Origin: Pelagicoccus sp. SDUM812005
Lineage (GTDB): Bacteria > Verrucomicrobiota > Verrucomicrobiia > Opitutales > Opitutaceae
Direction: 5' to 3'
NCBI RefSeq assembly: GCF_031127875.1
Contig: NZ_JARXIA010000023.1
Coordinates: forward strand, 1-64,000
Length of the DNA: 64,000 bases
The notes under the pieces were generated by a model. The model searched no databases. It saw only the letters and a list, made by a program, of their open reading frames with translations, and was not told where the DNA came from. Positions 16,413-25,493 of this stretch are shown here, piece by piece (positions within the stretch are counted from its first letter, which is position 1; each line of letters starts with the position of its first letter). The position numbers were made by a program, and so were the translations under genes.

Positions 16413-16492
16413 CCGTAGCGCGGATCCTGCAGCCCGCGTCCGCGCTGCAGGCTCCATCCTCCACGGACGCGGGCTAAAGCGCCGCGCTACGG
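16413..16492. repeat. Interspersed palindromic repeat, best copy
   Basis: Two nested inverted repeats form one long hairpin. The outer arms are CCGTAGCGCGG (16413-16423) and CCGCGCTACGG (16482-16492); the inner arms are AGCCCGCGTCCG and CGGACGCGGGCT. It sits between the convergent nirD and kinase-phosphatase genes and could end or stabilise both transcripts. Confidence 0.8.
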
Positions 16493-16496
16493 TGCG

Positions 16497-18242
16497 CTAT
16501 CGCAAAAACCAAAACAGCGTCGCCACTTCCGCCACCAGCAAGCCCCCTGCTACCAGCTTCCAAAACAATACCGGATTGCGCTCGATAAAGGGTCCGGCAT
16601 TCTCCGGTAGGAACTTCGGGTTCGGATGCTCCAGGTCGTACTCGAATTCCGAATACGATTCGTAGCGAAGCTGAGGATTGATCGCCACCGCCTTCCGCAA
16701 GGCGCCATCCAACCATACCGGCACGTGCGAGTTGTACTTGGTCGCAGGCTGGTACTCTAGCACCGAAAAGTCCCGCACCGACTGGCACCGCTCGTACCTC
16801 TCCCCGTAAGGCAGCTTACCCGTCAACATTTCGTATACGATGACCCCCAGGGAAAATAGGTCCGACCTGCGGTTCGGCTTCTTCTCCAAAAAATACTCCG
16901 GAGCACTGTAGCCTAGCGTGCCCAAAGCATGCTCGCCTAAAAACGGAGCATCGATCTCCTGCAAGCCCGCGACCCGCGTCGAACCGTAGTCTATGATGAT
17001 TGCCCCGCGCTGCGGATGGATGATCACATTGCTCGGCTTCAAGTCCTGGTGCAGCATCTCCTGACGGTGCATCGCCCGCAAGCCCTGCAGAATCTCTCGC
17101 GCAATGTTAGTAACCTGCCTGACGTCCGGCTTCGGATTCTCACGCATCCAGCCTTCCAAGGAAACGCCTTCAATGTATTCGAGAACCGTATACAGGAAAT
17201 TCTGTCCATGCGGCGGCACGAAAGCGCCTGCCAGCCGTTCATGGTTCAGCTTTTTCCCAATCCACCCTTCCATGATGAAACGCTCGATGTAGCCGTTGTC
17301 GTCCTCGAAGTTCACCGACGGCGTTTTGATGACCACCTTTCGCCCGCTTTCGATCTCGCGAGCGATATAGGTTTGGCTGCGGCTGGTCGCCTGCAGCTCC
17401 TTCTCGATCTCGTAGCCGTCCATCTTCATCCCGGGAGCAAGTTCCGGAGGAAAGGGCAATCGCTTGAAATGGCGCTGGTGCTCTCGCTTGCTAGCCGTCC
17501 CCACCCCCTGCACCTCGATCAGGATCGCCGAGCAATTATCGTTGCCCTTCGCCTCGAGAGCCTTTCGGCAAAGCGCCTCGCAGGCTTGGTCGAAGGCCCC
17601 GATCTTCGCCGACTTCACTGCTTCCTTCAAAACCGAATCCGTCAGGAATCCATGGATACCGTCGGTCGACAAGAGATAGCGATCGCCCACCTCCAGAGGG
17701 AAGTTGGACGTCTCGATATCGAGCCCCGTATCCATCCCCATGGCGCGAGCCAAGCCCGAACCGCCCTTTCCATAGCTGAAGGAATGGTCCCGCGTCACTT
17801 GCTCGAAATCGCTGCCGCGCAAGCGGTAGATGCGGGTATCTCCAACGTGGAAGATATGAGCGCTCTCCCCCTTGAAGACCAAGGAAGTCATCGTCGTCAC
17901 GTAGCCGCGGCCGTCGCGCGAATTGCTTTGCCCCAAACCGTAGAGCCAACGATTCAGGGAGTGTAGCACCTTGTTGCCGCAGGTCGCCACCGTCCAGGCC
18001 TCCGGAGCGTCGTAGTAGTCGTTGAGAAAACCTTGCACGCAAATCTCCGCGGCCTGCTTGCCGTGCTCCGCAGCGCTCACGCCGTCGGCTATGACCGCCG
18101 CCACCCCCTTGGTCCCGAGCTCCGGACCGTCCGGCACTCGCACGCCTAGGCAGTCGTCGTTCTGCTCGTTCGGTCCCGCATCGCTGGACATGCCCGCTTC
18201 GATCTTCAGGGCGGACTTTATTTGAAAGGGGGAATGGGGCAT
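16497..18242 (-). CDS. Membrane-anchored PP2C phosphatase-Ser/Thr kinase fusion
   Basis: A 581-residue two-domain signalling protein. Residues 10-245 are a PP2C-type phosphatase with metal-binding Asp motifs (VIADGVS, HVGDTRIY, LSTDGIHG). Residues about 260-530 are a Hanks-type kinase with VVIKTPS (lysine), LHQDLKPSNV (catalytic loop) and IIDYGS in place of DFG. A transmembrane helix closes the chain (LFWKLVAGGLLVAEVATLFW). I chose the start MPHSPFQIK; the longer ORF adds an unlikely basic leader. Fusions of this kind occur in nitrate-assimilation clusters of other bacteria, where their target is not settled. It is the last gene of the import operon, 140 bases after the MFS carrier. Confidence 0.85.
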   Translation of the reverse strand: MPHSPFQIKSALKIEAGMSSDAGPNEQNDDCLGVRVPDGPELGTKGVAAVIADGVSAAEHGKQAAEICVQGFLNDYYDAPEAWTVATCGNKVLHSLNRWLYGLGQSNSRDGRGYVTTMTSLVFKGESAHIFHVGDTRIYRLRGSDFEQVTRDHSFSYGKGGSGLARAMGMDTGLDIETSNFPLEVGDRYLLSTDGIHGFLTDSVLKEAVKSAKIGAFDQACEALCRKALEAKGNDNCSAILIEVQGVGTASKREHQRHFKRLPFPPELAPGMKMDGYEIEKELQATSRSQTYIAREIESGRKVVIKTPSVNFEDDNGYIERFIMEGWIGKKLNHERLAGAFVPPHGQNFLYTVLEYIEGVSLEGWMRENPKPDVRQVTNIAREILQGLRAMHRQEMLHQDLKPSNVIIHPQRGAIIIDYGSTRVAGLQEIDAPFLGEHALGTLGYSAPEYFLEKKPNRRSDLFSLGVIVYEMLTGKLPYGERYERCQSVRDFSVLEYQPATKYNSHVPVWLDGALRKAVAINPQLRYESYSEFEYDLEHPNPKFLPENAGPFIERNPVLFWKLVAGGLLVAEVATLFWFLR

Positions 18243-18311
18243 CAGAAAACGAAAGGAGTAGAAGCGAGTTAAGCCAAACGAGCTAAATCGCTCAATGCGA
18301 AAACAGCAATG

Positions 18312-18335
18312 GACGCTCCCAAGCGGAAGCGCCCA
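18312..18335 (-). promoter_or_regulatory. Stable hairpin between the MFS carrier and kinase-phosphatase genes
   Basis: On the minus strand GGGCGCTTCC, loop GCTT, GGGAGCGTCC forms ten pairs, two of them G.U. No T run follows directly, so it is more likely an RNA-stability or attenuation element than a full terminator. Confidence 0.45.
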
Positions 18336-18382
18336 TCGCAATTACAATAAACGAAACTACATATCAAAATAACATCGGGCAG

Positions 18383-19852
18383 CTAAGCGACTTCGATCTT
18401 CTGCACCGTGCCGTCGTCCAAGACCTCGACCGTATGGCCTTGAGGCTCTTCCAGGAAGAAGGACGCCGCGAACGCCAGGGCCGAGGAGCAGCCGATAACC
18501 ATGAAGAAGGTCGACGCGTCCACGAAGCTGTAGATGGTGAGGAAGGTCACCGCGCCCACGTTTCCGTAGGCGCCCACCATGCCGGCGATTTGACCGGAAA
18601 GACGACGCTTGACCAGCGGCACGATCGCGAAGACCGCACCCTCGCCCGACTGCACGAAAAAGGAACACATCATGGTAGCCGCCACCGCGAGCAACAAGGG
18701 CCACGTCCCGTCCACCATGCCCATCACGAAATAGCCTACCGCCAATCCGCAGATGAGAATCAACATCGTCGCGCGGCGTCCGAACTTATCGGATACAAGA
18801 CCGCCAAAAGGACGCGCCAAAAGGTTCATCAAAGCGAACCCGCCGCCGAACAGCCCCGCCATTTGCGGCGTCAGCCCGAAGGTGTCCATAAAGAATCCCG
18901 GCAACATGGAAACCACCGCCAACTCCGAACCGAAGGTCACGAAGTAGTTGATGTCGAGGATCGCCACCTGCTTGAACTTGTAGCGCTGCTGCTCGTCCAC
19001 CCCGCTCTTCAGCATGTCCTTGTTCACCTTGTAGATCGAAGTCGTCTGCACGACGAAGAGCGCCGCCAATGCAATATAGATCCCGTAGGTCGCCCCCTGC
19101 GTCAGCAAGGCTACGCCGGACGGAGACAGCTTCCAGGCCAGTACCGCCAAACAAGCGTACATCGGCACCGTCATCCCGATCAGGAAATAAAAGTCGCGCT
19201 TGGAAGTGACCTCCAGGCCGCCGGACTTCTTGGGCTTGAAGTAGGTCGAGCCCTTCGGCGTATTGCGGGCTTTCAGGAAAAAGAAGATTCCGTAGCAAAC
19301 GGCGATCGCCCCAGTAGTCAGGACCGCGTAGCGCCATCCGTCAGGACCGCCGTAGAAGAGCATCAAAGTCGGCAAGGTCCAGGCCGCAGCCGCCGAGCCA
19401 AAGTTGCCCCAGCCGCCGTAGATGCCTTCCGCCAGGCCCACCGTCTTAGCCGGAAACCACTCGCCGATCATGCGAATCCCGATCACGAAGCCGGCCCCGA
19501 TGAAGCCCATCAGCAGTCGGGCCAGGGCCAGCATCTCGTAGCTGCTCGCCATGGAGAAAAAGAGGCAAAGCCCGCCCGCGGCCAGCAGCAAACCGCTGTA
19601 GACGTGGCGAGGGCCAAACTTGTCCACCAACATGCCCACCACGATACGAGAGGGAATCGTAAGGGCCACGTTCAGGATCAGGAGCGCCTTCCACTGCGCC
19701 GTCGTCATGTCGAAGGACGCCATGATGGCATCGCGCATCGGCGCATGGCTGAACCACATCACGAAGGTCAGGAAAAACGCGAACCACGTAATATGAAGCG
19801 TGAAGATCCGGGGGTCGGAAATCTTGAAGATGTTAATTTTGCTTTGTGACAT
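18383..19852 (-). CDS. narK: NarK/NasA-type MFS nitrate/nitrite transporter
   Basis: A 489-residue, 12-helix major facilitator carrier of the nitrate/nitrite porter family. The nitrate-signature Gly-rich segment appears as [13 protein letters not shown] near residue 150, and the conserved arginine in the TM2 region lies in TIPSRIVVG. The N-terminal half includes [13 protein letters not shown]. It would bring nitrate in or move nitrite across the inner membrane. A 231-base gap to the nrtD end suggests its own promoter. Having both an ABC importer and this carrier implies separate affinity ranges or a nitrite role. Confidence 0.9.
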   Translation of the reverse strand: MSQSKINIFKISDPRIFTLHITWFAFFLTFVMWFSHAPMRDAIMASFDMTTAQWKALLILNVALTIPSRIVVGMLVDKFGPRHVYSGLLLAAGGLCLFFSMASSYEMLALARLLMGFIGAGFVIGIRMIGEWFPAKTVGLAEGIYGGWGNFGSAAAAWTLPTLMLFYGGPDGWRYAVLTTGAIAVCYGIFFFLKARNTPKGSTYFKPKKSGGLEVTSKRDFYFLIGMTVPMYACLAVLAWKLSPSGVALLTQGATYGIYIALAALFVVQTTSIYKVNKDMLKSGVDEQQRYKFKQVAILDINYFVTFGSELAVVSMLPGFFMDTFGLTPQMAGLFGGGFALMNLLARPFGGLVSDKFGRRATMLILICGLAVGYFVMGMVDGTWPLLLAVAATMMCSFFVQSGEGAVFAIVPLVKRRLSGQIAGMVGAYGNVGAVTFLTIYSFVDASTFFMVIGCSSALAFAASFFLEEPQGHTVEVLDDGTVQKIEVA

Positions 19853-20052
19853 TGCTTGAGGGAGTTCTACCGCGCTCCGCCAATCCGGAACTGCGTCAAT
19901 TCGAACATTTAGCTATGCCCATGCCAAAGGCTCCCGGCGCTCAAATTAATCCACTTCGATTTTTTAAGCGAAAACTGTAATTTTGTTCATAACTGACTCC
20001 ACCCTCAACGAGGGGAACGTTTCCACAAGAAACGCTTGCCCGGAAACGAAAC

Positions 20053-20077
20053 GGAGCAAGCGACGAACGCTCGCTCC
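20053..20077 (-). terminator. Hairpin after the second nitrate ATPase gene
   Basis: The minus-strand stem GGAGC-x-AGCG / CGCT-x-GCTCC is followed by the T-rich GTTTCGTTTCC, directly at the stop of the ATPase gene. It is a weak terminator. Confidence 0.4.
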
Positions 20078-20083
20078 GCTGCC

Positions 20084-20902
20084 CTACCCGACCTTGGCCT
20101 TCTTGCGGGCGATCTTCTCCTTCTCGCAGTCGTCGAGGAACTGCAGCAAGCGGCGACGGTATTCATAAAACTGCGACGTCTCCATGATCTCCTCGCGATC
20201 GCGCGGGCGCTCGAACTCGATATCCATCACCTCTCCCACCTTGGCCCCAGGGCCGTTGGTCATCATGCAAATCCGGTCCGACATGTAGACCGCCTCGTCC
20301 GGATCGTGCGTGATCATCATGGTAGTGATCTTCTCGAAGTTCAGGATGTTCAGGATCACCTCCTGCAACTCCATGCGGGTAAGCGAATCGAGTCGCCCGA
20401 AAGGCTCGTCGAGCAAAAGCATCTTCGGACGCAAGGCGATCGCTCGAGCGATGCCCACGCGCTGCTGCATTCCGCCCGACATCTCCTTCGGATACTTGTG
20501 CATCGAGTCCTTCAGCCCGACCGCGCAGAGCGAATACTCCACCATCTGCTGGCGCTCCGCCTTCGACGCATCCGGAAAAACCTGCTTCACCCCCAGCATC
20601 ACGTTGCCGTAGCAAGTCAGCCACGGCAGCAAGCAGGGAGCCTGGAAAACCACCGCCCGGTCCGGACCGGGGCCGGTCACTTCGCGACCCGCCACGATCA
20701 CGCCGCCGGAACTGATCGGAATCAAGCCCGCGACCATGTTCAACACCGTCGACTTGCCGCAACCGGAGTGGCCGATCACGCTGACCAGCTCCCCCTGCTT
20801 CACCATCAAGTTGAAACCGTCCACCACCTTGATCGCTTCGCCAAAAGGGTTCGGATAGGCCTTCACGACCTCGAACAGCTCTACGTATCTATCTTCAATC
20901 AT
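20084..20902 (-). CDS. nrtD: Nitrate ABC transporter ATPase (NrtD-like)
   Basis: A 272-residue ABC ATPase of the nitrate/sulfonate/taurine importer family. The Walker A is GHSGCGKST, the Q loop lies in [13 protein letters not shown], the signature is MSGGMQQR, the Walker B is [12 protein letters not shown], and the switch loop is intact as ITHDPDEA. The ending [12 protein letters not shown]...FERPRDR is typical of NrtD. It supplies energy to nitrate import from the cytoplasm. The gene lies 16 bases after the first ATPase gene. Unlike that neighbour, it keeps the switch histidine, so it is the competent half of a probable heterodimer. Confidence 0.88.
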   Translation of the reverse strand: MIEDRYVELFEVVKAYPNPFGEAIKVVDGFNLMVKQGELVSVIGHSGCGKSTVLNMVAGLIPISSGGVIVAGREVTGPGPDRAVVFQAPCLLPWLTCYGNVMLGVKQVFPDASKAERQQMVEYSLCAVGLKDSMHKYPKEMSGGMQQRVGIARAIALRPKMLLLDEPFGRLDSLTRMELQEVILNILNFEKITTMMITHDPDEAVYMSDRICMMTNGPGAKVGEVMDIEFERPRDREEIMETSQFYEYRRRLLQFLDDCEKEKIARKKAKVG

Positions 20903-20918
20903 CGTTCTTGTCCTTCCT

Positions 20919-21788
20919 TTATTTGACCTTCACGGAGGTACGGCTGGGCGGGGTGAAATCGTGAGGGATGATATTCGGCATCTTGACCGAAGTATCGACC
21001 TTCAGGTCCTTGGACTCCTTGTTCATGCCAACCATGAAGCGGGTCACCGAATTCTTCAGCTTCATGAACTCCGGGTTCTTGTTCAAATTCGCTCGGTCGC
21101 GGGGCCGCTCCATCGTCACCGGAAACGGCTCTGCCAAGGTCGCCTCCGGCCCGATCGTCAAAGGCACGATCCGGTCCGCCATCAGCGTCGCCTCGTCCAC
21201 GTCGTTGGTGATCATCACCACCGTGCGCTTGTCCTCTTCCCAAATGCGAATGATCTCGTCCTGCAAGACCGCTCGCGTCAAAGCGTCCAAAGCGCTCAAG
21301 GGCTCGTCCAGGAGCAAGACCTCCGGTTGCATGGCCAAGGTACGAGCCAGCGAAACGCGCTGCCGCATGCCGCCGGACAGCTCGTGCGGATTCTTCTCCA
21401 AGGCGGGCGTCAAGCTCACCATCTCCACGTAGCGCTCCACGTGCTCCTTGACCTGAGCCTTGTTGAACTTGGGAAACACCTGCCGCACCGCGAGCTCGAT
21501 ATTTCCGAAAACCGTCAGCCACGGCAGCAGGGAATAGTTCTGAAACATGATGCCCAAGCGCGGTCCTGGATTTTCAACTACGGAGCCATGCAGGCGAACC
21601 TGCCCCTTGTCGGGCTTCTGCAAGCCGGCGAGCAAGGACATCAGCGTGCTCTTTCCGCTCCCGGAAAATCCGATCACTGCCACGAACTCGTTCTCCTCAA
21701 CCGACAGATTGATATCCTTCAGCACTTCGGTGCGATTTGACGGCGGACCGAAGCCGATCGATACATTGTTCAATTCCAAGTAAGCCAT
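20919..21788 (-). CDS. nrtC: Nitrate ABC transporter ATPase with substituted H-loop (NrtC-like)
   Basis: A 289-residue ABC ATPase with Walker [10 protein letters not shown], signature LSGGMRQR and Walker [13 protein letters not shown]. The switch loop reads MITNDVDEA: the histidine is replaced by Asn (codon at 21204-21206). The C-terminal 50 residues, after FMVGMNKES, are a Pro- and basic-rich tail not needed for ATP binding. Cyanobacterial NrtC carries a large NrtA-like C-terminal domain; here that domain is absent. It lies between the permease and the second ATPase, so the transporter probably has two unequal nucleotide-binding domains. The Asn could be a trait of this subfamily. Confidence 0.82.
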   Translation of the reverse strand: MAYLELNNVSIGFGPPSNRTEVLKDINLSVEENEFVAVIGFSGSGKSTLMSLLAGLQKPDKGQVRLHGSVVENPGPRLGIMFQNYSLLPWLTVFGNIELAVRQVFPKFNKAQVKEHVERYVEMVSLTPALEKNPHELSGGMRQRVSLARTLAMQPEVLLLDEPLSALDALTRAVLQDEIIRIWEEDKRTVVMITNDVDEATLMADRIVPLTIGPEATLAEPFPVTMERPRDRANLNKNPEFMKLKNSVTRFMVGMNKESKDLKVDTSVKMPNIIPHDFTPPSRTSVKVK

Positions 21789-21815
21789 AACTAGCGTTCT
21801 CCGTATCCGTTCAAT

Positions 21816-23444
21816 TTATACCGATGTGCCACCGCCGTCGAAGGAGACGAAGCGCTGCAGGATAATCATCATGCGATCCAGGAAGAATCCGATGATACCG
21901 ACCACGAAACAAACCATGATGATGTTCGCGAAAGTGAGCGAAGAGCCGTTCTGGTACTCGTCCCAAACGAACTTGCCCAGTCCGTCCGACGAGGAAAGCG
22001 CCTCCGCCGCGATCAAAACCATCCAGCCTACCCCCAAGGAAATGCGCAAGCCTGCGAACACCAGCGGCAAGGCGGACGGGATGACGATCTTGAACAAGCG
22101 GCTCCAAAAACCGAGACGGAGCACACGAGCCACGTTCACGTGGTCCTGGTCGATCGACGCGACGCCGAGCGCCGTATTGACCAATGCCGGCCAAACCGCG
22201 CACATCGCTACCGTACAGGCCGAGAAGATCAGGGCTGGATTGATTTCGAGCGACGAAATTAGCGGCAGGTTATTCAGGAAGTTAAGCAAGGCATGGTTCT
22301 CCGGATCCGGAAAGAACGCCCCGACAACGATCTGGAAAATCAGCAGCCACACCACCGGAGACACCGGCTTGAACACCGAGATGATCGGCGTCATGCAGGC
22401 CATGAAGATCTTGTTCAGTCCGCACATGATCCCCACCGGTATCGCCACGAAGGCGGCCATGAAAAAGCCCACGAATACCGTGAAGATCGAACGCTTCGTC
22501 TGGTGGTAGATCGTAACGGCCGAGGCATACTCCTGCCCCTCCAGGCGAGCCACGCTCTCCTCAGCTCGCACAGCTCGCTTCGCGATCTTCAAGGCATCCT
22601 TCGCCGAGCCAGCCGTCGAGAGCTCAGCCATGTATTCATTTAGTTCGGACTGAGCTTCGTCCAGCTTCACGTACAAGTTACGGTCATCGAGAAACTCGAG
22701 GCGCGTCTTCATGAAAAATTGCTTGTCCGCCACGCTGTCGTACTGCTTACGGGCCTGATCGAGCGGCTTGTACTTCTGGGAACGGATTTCGTCGATGCGA
22801 GACTTGTAGGAATTGAGCTCGGAGCGCTCCCTATCTGTCGCGATTCCGTCGTTGCGGATGGCCGCGATCAAAGCCGAAGCCTCCAGCTTCCCTTCGGAAA
22901 CTTCCTCCGAGATTCGGGCGATCTCAGCGTCGCGAGCCTTAGCGGCATCCCTGTATTCAGATTTTAGCGACTCGTACTTCGCCTCCAGCGGAGCGATCAG
23001 CTTCTCTTCGCGAGCCTTCTTCTCGGCCTCCTTCTCCGCGACCAGGGCCTTGGCAGCCTTGACCTCCTCGCTAAGGATCTCGTACTCGCGGGCCACTTGC
23101 TCGAGAGCCGCTTCGCGCTCCGCTCCCTTGAGCTGGAAATCGCTCCGCTTCACCTTCTCTCGCTCGGCTATGGTATCGTTGATCTGCACCGACTCCCAAA
23201 CGATATCCGGGGTCGGCACCTCGCCCGACTTGGTCTTGTGGCGCGGGCCTATCCAAGACCAAAACCAGATGCAGCTGAGCACAAAAAAGGCAGGGATCAC
23301 GAGGTACTTAACAATAGCGGCGAACTGCTTTTGCGGCTCTTCGCCAAAGATCAATCGAATGACCGGGTCGAACGCGGTGAAGCCGCTCACGTCGAGCGTC
23401 TTGAGAATGCGATACTTAATTTTATCCTTAGTAGATTCAGCCAT
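21816..23444 (-). CDS. nrtB: Nitrate ABC permease with a large coiled-coil insertion (NrtB-like)
   Basis: A 542-residue permease, about twice the usual NrtB length. Residues 46-66 form the first transmembrane helix. [10 protein letters not shown] follows, and the usual six-helix permease core resumes only at about residue 317 ([19 protein letters not shown]), with [15 protein letters not shown] and [19 protein letters not shown] as family marks. Between them, residues about 95-305 are highly charged (Glu, Lys, Arg, Ala) with heptad character and no hydrophobic helix, so they form a coiled-coil or helical hairpin, probably periplasmic. The reading frame is continuous. The gene sits between the binding protein and ATPases, so its role in nitrate import is clear; the insertion's role is not. 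Confidence 0.85.
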   Translation of the reverse strand: MAESTKDKIKYRILKTLDVSGFTAFDPVIRLIFGEEPQKQFAAIVKYLVIPAFFVLSCIWFWSWIGPRHKTKSGEVPTPDIVWESVQINDTIAEREKVKRSDFQLKGAEREAALEQVAREYEILSEEVKAAKALVAEKEAEKKAREEKLIAPLEAKYESLKSEYRDAAKARDAEIARISEEVSEGKLEASALIAAIRNDGIATDRERSELNSYKSRIDEIRSQKYKPLDQARKQYDSVADKQFFMKTRLEFLDDRNLYVKLDEAQSELNEYMAELSTAGSAKDALKIAKRAVRAEESVARLEGQEYASAVTIYHQTKRSIFTVFVGFFMAAFVAIPVGIMCGLNKIFMACMTPIISVFKPVSPVVWLLIFQIVVGAFFPDPENHALLNFLNNLPLISSLEINPALIFSACTVAMCAVWPALVNTALGVASIDQDHVNVARVLRLGFWSRLFKIVIPSALPLVFAGLRISLGVGWMVLIAAEALSSSDGLGKFVWDEYQNGSSLTFANIIMVCFVVGIIGFFLDRMMIILQRFVSFDGGGTSV

Positions 23445-23487
23445 CTTAGAGAGAGAGGTTTGAAGGTGGGACTTGCAGGTTCTAAAA

Positions 23488-23527
23488 GGAGGCGATCTCG
23501 CAGACAGGTACTCGCTAGATCGCCCCC
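23488..23527 (-). terminator. Attenuator-like hairpin between nrtA and nrtB
   Basis: On the minus strand a ten-to-eleven-pair stem (GGGGGCGATCT ... AGATCGCCTCC, one bulged or mismatched position) is followed by TTTTAG. It lies between the binding protein and the permease, where partial termination would give more binding protein than permease. Confidence 0.65.
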
Positions 23528-23556
23528 TAGTTAACTCATACTACCTAAAACAAATT

Positions 23557-24903
23557 CTAGTCCTTGTTTCCTATCTTATGGGAATTGAGGTAACCGATCG
23601 GATCCTTCGGATCGTAGAGGACTCCATCGATGAATTCGTCGGTCGCCGGCTTGTAGCCATCCGTATCCCAGGGAATGTCTTCCTCCGAAATATAGCCTTC
23701 CTCGAGCAGGTGCTTGGCCGCTTCCAGATAAACCTCCGGCAGGTAAACTTCCTTGGCTACTTCGTCGTACCACTCGGCTGGCTTAGGCTCGGTGATCTGA
23801 CCCCAACGACGCATCTGCGTCAGGAACCAGACGCCATCGCTGTACCAAGGGTAGGTGCTGTGGTACTTGAAGAAGACGTTGAAGTCCGGCATCTCGCGCT
23901 TGTCGGTCTTCTGGAAGTAGAAATAGCCGGTCATGGAATTCTTGATCACGTCGAAGTCCGCACCCACGTAGTTAGGCTGCGAAAGGATGCGTACCGCCTC
24001 TTCGCGGTTGACGAGAATCCCGTCCTCGTCCGTCTCGTCCAGCCACTTCCCTGCACGTATCAACGCTTTAACTACAGCGATATGGGTGTTCGGATTCTCC
24101 TTAGCCCACTTGGCGTTCACGCCGAAAACCTTCTCCGGATTGTTCTTCCAAATGTCGTAGTTCGTAGTAACAGGAACTCCGATGCCCTTGGCGACCGCTT
24201 GCTGGTTCCAAGGCTCGCCCACGCAGTAGCCGCTAATGTTTCCGCTTTCGAGCGTGGCTGGCATTTGAGGCGGAGGCGTTACGGAGAGCTCCACCTGAGC
24301 GTTGGTGAATCCCTTCTTGTCCTCCGACGTGTAGAAACCCGGATGTATGCCCGCCGCGGCTAGCCAGTAGCGAAGTTCGTAGTTGTGAGTGGATACAGGA
24401 AAAACCATACCCATCTGCAACTTTTCGCCTTCCTCGAGCATCTCCTCCACGATCGGGGCCAGAGCGTCCGCCTTGATCGGATGAGCAGGAGTGTCCGTAT
24501 CGAGAGCCGGATCGTTCTCCTGCATCTGCTCCCAAATCGCGTTGGAAACCGTGATGCCATTGCCATTCAAATCAAGCGTATAGGCAGTCACGATGTGAGC
24601 CTTGGTACCGAAGCCAATAGTTGCCGCGATCGGCTGGCCCGAGAGCATATGGGCTCCGTCCAACTCGCCGTTGATCACATTGTCGAGAAGCTGCTTCCAG
24701 TTCGGCTGCGCGATAACTTCCACCTGAAGCCCCTCGTCTTCGAAGAAGCCCTTTTCCTTAGCGATTACGATCGGGGCGCAGTCCGTAAGCTTGATGAAAC
24801 CGAATTTGAGCTCGTCCTTCTCGAGGTCGAGCTGCTCGCCGTGAAGCGAGGAAAGCGCCAGCGAGACGCTGGCAGTGGTGATCCATTTCTTTAGGTTGAT
24901 CAT
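23557..24903 (-). CDS. nrtA: Nitrate ABC transporter substrate-binding protein
   Basis: A 448-residue periplasmic binding protein of the NrtA/CmpA family. A signal peptide of about 22 residues ends near SLHG. Family segments are [57 protein letters not shown], and [18 protein letters not shown] with the Glu-Pro-Trp of the nitrate pocket. Unlike many NrtA proteins it has no obvious lipobox cysteine after the signal. It captures nitrate (perhaps nitrite) for the NrtBCD machinery. It is first in the import operon and is preceded by a long leader. Confidence 0.9.
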
Positions 24904-25428
24904 TCTGGTTTTTATTCCGGTGATTGTGTATTTAGGCTAATAAAGAACGGCTCCCGTATCGACCCTCCCACTACATCCGCGAGGTAGGCGGTGAGCAAAA
25001 TCAGTCAGAAACCTGATACCCAACAATAGCCTCCTGCGTGCCAAAATTCGTGAAACGCACAGCCGTTCTCACACGACAAGCCGATACCCGCCGTCCAGCC
25101 ACTCCCGCTATCCACTGGAAAGGAACAACTTACAGATCCTTCCCCGACAAATTCAAATTATTAGGATTTTTTATCCTACCCCTCCTTAATGAAAATCATT
25201 CATCCAAGGAATTATTGGATTCCATAGGATCGAAGCAAGTTTGAGCGATTGCCTAAAAGCGCTCATGGCGGAATTTGAGCGCAAGGGTTTTCACCCCACC
25301 CCCATCGAAACCTCACAGCTGCGCCGCCACTGTGCGAAACGCGCCTCGGGACTGAGGAATTCTCCCCGCTGGTTCCTTATCGAAAACCGTGACTCGGGAA
25401 GCGTGATTCTCGGCCAAGACCTAGACAC
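24904..25428. other. Long leader and promoter region of the nrt operon
   Basis: This region has no supported gene. On the minus strand a roughly 250-base leader precedes nrtA. Visible items are TAGGAT-5-ATCCTA at 25162-25178 in an AT-rich promoter-like stretch, and GC-rich hairpin potential around 24960-25000. Nitrate operons controlled by NasS/NasT have leader hairpins that are antiterminated, so an RNA switch is possible. I cannot identify the two-hairpin ANTAR signal with confidence. A plus-strand ORF from 25241 overlaps a terminator and the opposite gene and was not accepted. Confidence 0.4.
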
Positions 25429-25460
25429 AAAAAAAGAGGACCTACCCGCGGCAGATCCTC
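25429..25460 (-). terminator. Intrinsic terminator after the NasS-like gene
   Basis: The minus-strand stem GAGGA-x-CT / AG-x-TCCTC is followed by seven T, about 35 bases after the stop. It separates this gene from the nrt operon. Confidence 0.75.
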
Positions 25461-25493
25461 GTCATCAGTCCATGGAGCCCCTGCTCTTCCCGC

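Noticed and set aside
22700-23150. Frameshift or gene fusion in nrtB causing the long insertion
   Set aside because: The frame is continuous, composition matches the rest of the gene, and the coiled-coil residues are sensible, so a real insertion is more likely.
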